Below, piece by piece: positions 5,547-7,667 of a stretch of DNA of 7,667 nucleotides. The notes beneath the pieces are model-generated. The model did not search any database, was not told where the DNA came from, and saw nothing but the letters and a program-made list of their open reading frames with translations. Made by a program: the position numbers and the translations under genes. The stretch comes from Bacteroidales bacterium. GTDB lineage: Bacteria > Bacteroidota > Bacteroidia > Bacteroidales > UBA4181. Numbering within the stretch: the first letter of the stretch is position 1; every line of letters begins with the position of its first letter. The stretch is taken from NCBI GenBank assembly GCA_031260845.1, contig JAISKR010000245.1, forward strand, positions 1-7,667, read 5' to 3'.

Positions 5547-7667
5547 AACGATTTTTATCTAAACTTGTTTCGGTAGTTTCGTTTTTGTTTCTAAACGGTT
5601 TTCTGTTGTTTGCTCAGCAAAAACCGGTAGAACAATTAACCCGTGAAAACATCATGACCATGAGTTTTGATGAATTGTCTGCGTATTCGATGGAAGACCA
5701 GATGAAAATGGCAGAAGTAGCGGGGATAAGTTTTGATGAATTGTTTAATCTGGTGTTGAATAAAGACGTTTCGATAGCATCCAAACAAACGGAAAGTTTT
5801 TTCAAAACGCCCTTGTCCACTTCGGTATTGACGGCGGAAGATATTGAACGGTCGGGCGTGTTGTGCGTGCCGGAAGCCATGCGACTGATACCGGGCGTGA
5901 TGGTCTTTGAAAAAACCAACGGCAACTATGACGTGCAACTCCGCAGCAACAACAATGTTGCCGGACAGCAGAACCTTTTTGCCGAAAACACCCTGACATT
6001 AGTGATGCTCGACGGCAGAATCGTTCATAATTACATCACGGGCGGAATGTTTTGGGAAACGCTGCCGGTGAGCATCTCGGAAGTGGAACGGATTGAAGTA
6101 ATCCGCGGCGCGGCAAGCGTAATGTATGGCGCCAATGCGGTCAACGGCGTCATCAATATCATTACCAAAAAAGATTCGCCGGAAAAAGTTTCTGTTGAAG
6201 CAAGCGCCAGATCGGGTAACTATCTCGGCGCCGACAATGCCTTCTCCATCAGATCCATCAATAATCAATCCCTGTCCGCCTTGTTCAATATCAATGAAAA
6301 ACTGAAACTCAAAGCCTCCATCAATTACAATTACCGCGAACGCCGACAGTCGGACATTTATTTTTATTTGACCAAAAATTTGCAGATGGAAGGTATTGAG
6401 GGAAATTCCGACGCTTTCTATCCCGTTGATTCGGTGGTCATGCACGGCGCCGACCCCAAAGAAATGTACACCAACCCGCACACAGGGCTGCAAGCCTATG
6501 GCGCTAACGCAATGGCGGCATATACGGTAAATGATAAAATCGATTTCCTCCTGACTGCGGGCGTGCAGCAATCGCAGGTCATTTCTTCCAACCTTGATTT
6601 GTATTTCTTCGCCCACACTGAAAGAGATATGCAGACGCAATATGCCAATTTGCACTCCAAAATCTACGACGTCAACATACAAACCAACTATACATGGGGC
6701 AACGGCAATTTGGCACGAGGGATTCCTTTTTTTCAAGGCAATTGGGGCATTTTCAACACCGAGATTGATTACAGTTACCAATGGAACAACCTGAACATCA
6801 ATCCCGGTTTTTCCTTGTCTTTCAATACATTGAACGGCGACCAGCAATCCGACGGCAATCTATCTTATTTTGACGGAAAACAAAGTTTAAGCACGTGGGC
6901 GCCAAGCCTGCGGCTCGATTACAAGCCGTGTGACAAACTGCGGTTCATCGGCGGTATGCGAATGGCAAAGAACAAGACCCCCGACAATTATGTTTTCTCA
7001 TGGCAATTGGTAGGCAATTATTCGTTTACCGAAAATAGCATCCTTCGCGCCGTATATTCGCGAGCCAACCGTAGTCCGTTCATGATGGACGTCAATTCCA
7101 ATTCTTCGGTAAATGTGATTTCAAATCGCGACAGAATCCATACAACCGACATTTTTATGGAGGGCAATAAAACAATGAAACTGGCTATTGTCGATATGTT
7201 TGAATTGGGATACCGCCAAAAAATAGGCAAACATCTGCTTTTGAATGTTGAAGCCTTCCATTCGGCATTGAAAAACCTAAACACGGCGAAACTGACGGAT
7301 ATGCGGGTTAAGATAGATCCCGCCTCCGTTTCACTGGCAAATGTGAATACTATGCCTCATTATTTGTATTATCAATTCGATAATATTCAGGACATACAGC
7401 AACAAACCGGCATAACGCTGGAATTAGGCGTCGTGGTAAACGACAAATTAAGTTTTCGGTTTTGGGGTACCGGACAACAGACACACATCAAAACAAATCA
7501 GATGTTCGGCGTCTCATTTGTGGACCAAAATCATTTCGTTCCCACCATGAATGGAATGGCTTTTAGATTGGCTTATTCATACTCCGACGCATATCAAAAA
7601 ACTTTGGAGAAAACCAACGACGAAGACGCCGCCCATGCGGCAGGATTGGCAGCACTCATCCCATACA
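5543..7667 (+). CDS. TonB-dependent outer-membrane receptor (3' end outside window)
   Basis: An open frame of 708 codons runs from GTG 5543 off the right edge. GTG is chosen because TAG closes the frame just upstream and a good signal peptide follows directly (MKRFLSKLVSVVSFLFLNGF, cleavage FA|QQ at about 24); the next in-frame ATG would remove it. Residues about 40-84 are a short N-terminal segment with two SFDEL motifs leading to NKDVSIASKQTESFF, a pattern common before the plug of such receptors. The plug (about 86-210) shows PLSTSVLTAEDIERSG, EAMRLIPGV, VMLDGR, VERIEVIRGAASVMYGANAVNGVINIITK. The rest is a beta-barrel with alternating aromatic strands, including YSRANRSPF. Energised by TonB-ExbBD, it would import a scarce ligand such as a siderophore, cobalamin or peptide; the ligand cannot be read from sequence. 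There is no SusC-type carboxypeptidase-like domain before the plug and no SusD neighbour in view, so polysaccharide uptake is less likely. Confidence 0.93.
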   Translation, partial: MKRFLSKLVSVVSFLFLNGFLLFAQQKPVEQLTRENIMTMSFDELSAYSMEDQMKMAEVAGISFDELFNLVLNKDVSIASKQTESFFKTPLSTSVLTAEDIERSGVLCVPEAMRLIPGVMVFEKTNGNYDVQLRSNNNVAGQQNLFAENTLTLVMLDGRIVHNYITGGMFWETLPVSISEVERIEVIRGAASVMYGANAVNGVINIITKKDSPEKVSVEASARSGNYLGADNAFSIRSINNQSLSALFNINEKLKLKASINYNYRERRQSDIYFYLTKNLQMEGIEGNSDAFYPVDSVVMHGADPKEMYTNPHTGLQAYGANAMAAYTVNDKIDFLLTAGVQQSQVISSNLDLYFFAHTERDMQTQYANLHSKIYDVNIQTNYTWGNGNLARGIPFFQGNWGIFNTEIDYSYQWNNLNINPGFSLSFNTLNGDQQSDGNLSYFDGKQSLSTWAPSLRLDYKPCDKLRFIGGMRMAKNKTPDNYVFSWQLVGNYSFTENSILRAVYSRANRSPFMMDVNSNSSVNVISNRDRIHTTDIFMEGNKTMKLAIVDMFELGYRQKIGKHLLLNVEAFHSALKNLNTAKLTDMRVKIDPASVSLANVNTMPHYLYYQFDNIQDIQQQTGITLELGVVVNDKLSFRFWGTGQQTHIKTNQMFGVSFVDQNHFVPTMNGMAFRLAYSYSDAYQKTLEKTNDEDAAHAAGLAALIPY
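5663..5744 (+). repeat. 16-bp direct repeat within the receptor N-terminus
   Basis: AGTTTTGATGAATTGT occurs exactly at 5663-5678 and again at 5729-5744. The copies are 66 bases apart (22 codons) and in the same frame, each encoding SFDEL. Similarity extends a few bases on both sides. This suggests a small in-frame duplication that has since diverged between the copies. Confidence 0.7.

Noticed and set aside
5999..6847. A 282-codon open frame on the minus strand inside the receptor gene
   Set aside because: It is antisense to the well-supported plug and barrel coding sequence, has no recognisable domain or promoter, and its composition is what the reverse strand of this gene would give.

Overview
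The window looks like ordinary chromosome from a member of the Bacteroidota, most likely Bacteroidales. Four things point there. At least five transcription starts carry the phylum-specific -7 element TAnnTTTG, one with a well-spaced TTTG at -33. Shine-Dalgarno sequences are essentially absent. There is a DUF5606 gene, a family I know only from this phylum. The gyrA and PD-(D/E)XK genes also match Bacteroidales versions. Intergenic DNA is very AT-rich, while the genes are moderately GC-balanced.

Left part (1-1806, plus strand). The 3' end of gyrA (C-terminal beta-pinwheel) stops at 819 and is followed by a strong intrinsic terminator. Next is a monocistronic exported protein (928-1764). Its N-terminal half resembles the N-terminal domain of Bacteroides acetylxylan esterases, but the catalytic hydrolase domain is missing and an unrecognised C-terminal region takes its place. 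An 11-bp hairpin at 1766-1806 closes this gene and also the converging operon.

Middle part (1842-4348, minus strand). A textbook promoter drives a two-gene unit, DUF5606 followed by a PPi-type phosphofructokinase. Upstream lie a 50-residue single-span membrane protein with its own strong terminator, a small exported protein of unknown function, and a tRNA-Arg(CCG). The small exported gene begins 32 nt after the tRNA with no promoter of its own that I can see, so tRNA, exported protein and membrane protein may be one transcript.

Right part (4510-7667). A minus-strand PD-(D/E)XK nuclease-family gene is intact apart from one in-frame TAA at codon 109. It diverges from a plus-strand outer-membrane TonB-dependent receptor that starts at GTG and runs off the right edge.

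I see no clear new multi-gene system. The best leads are the ochre-split nuclease gene, the esterase-like N-domain on an unknown C-terminus, the compensated A19-U56 elbow pair in the tRNA, and the DUF5606-PFP operon. No CRISPR array, insertion sequence, integrase or rRNA is visible.
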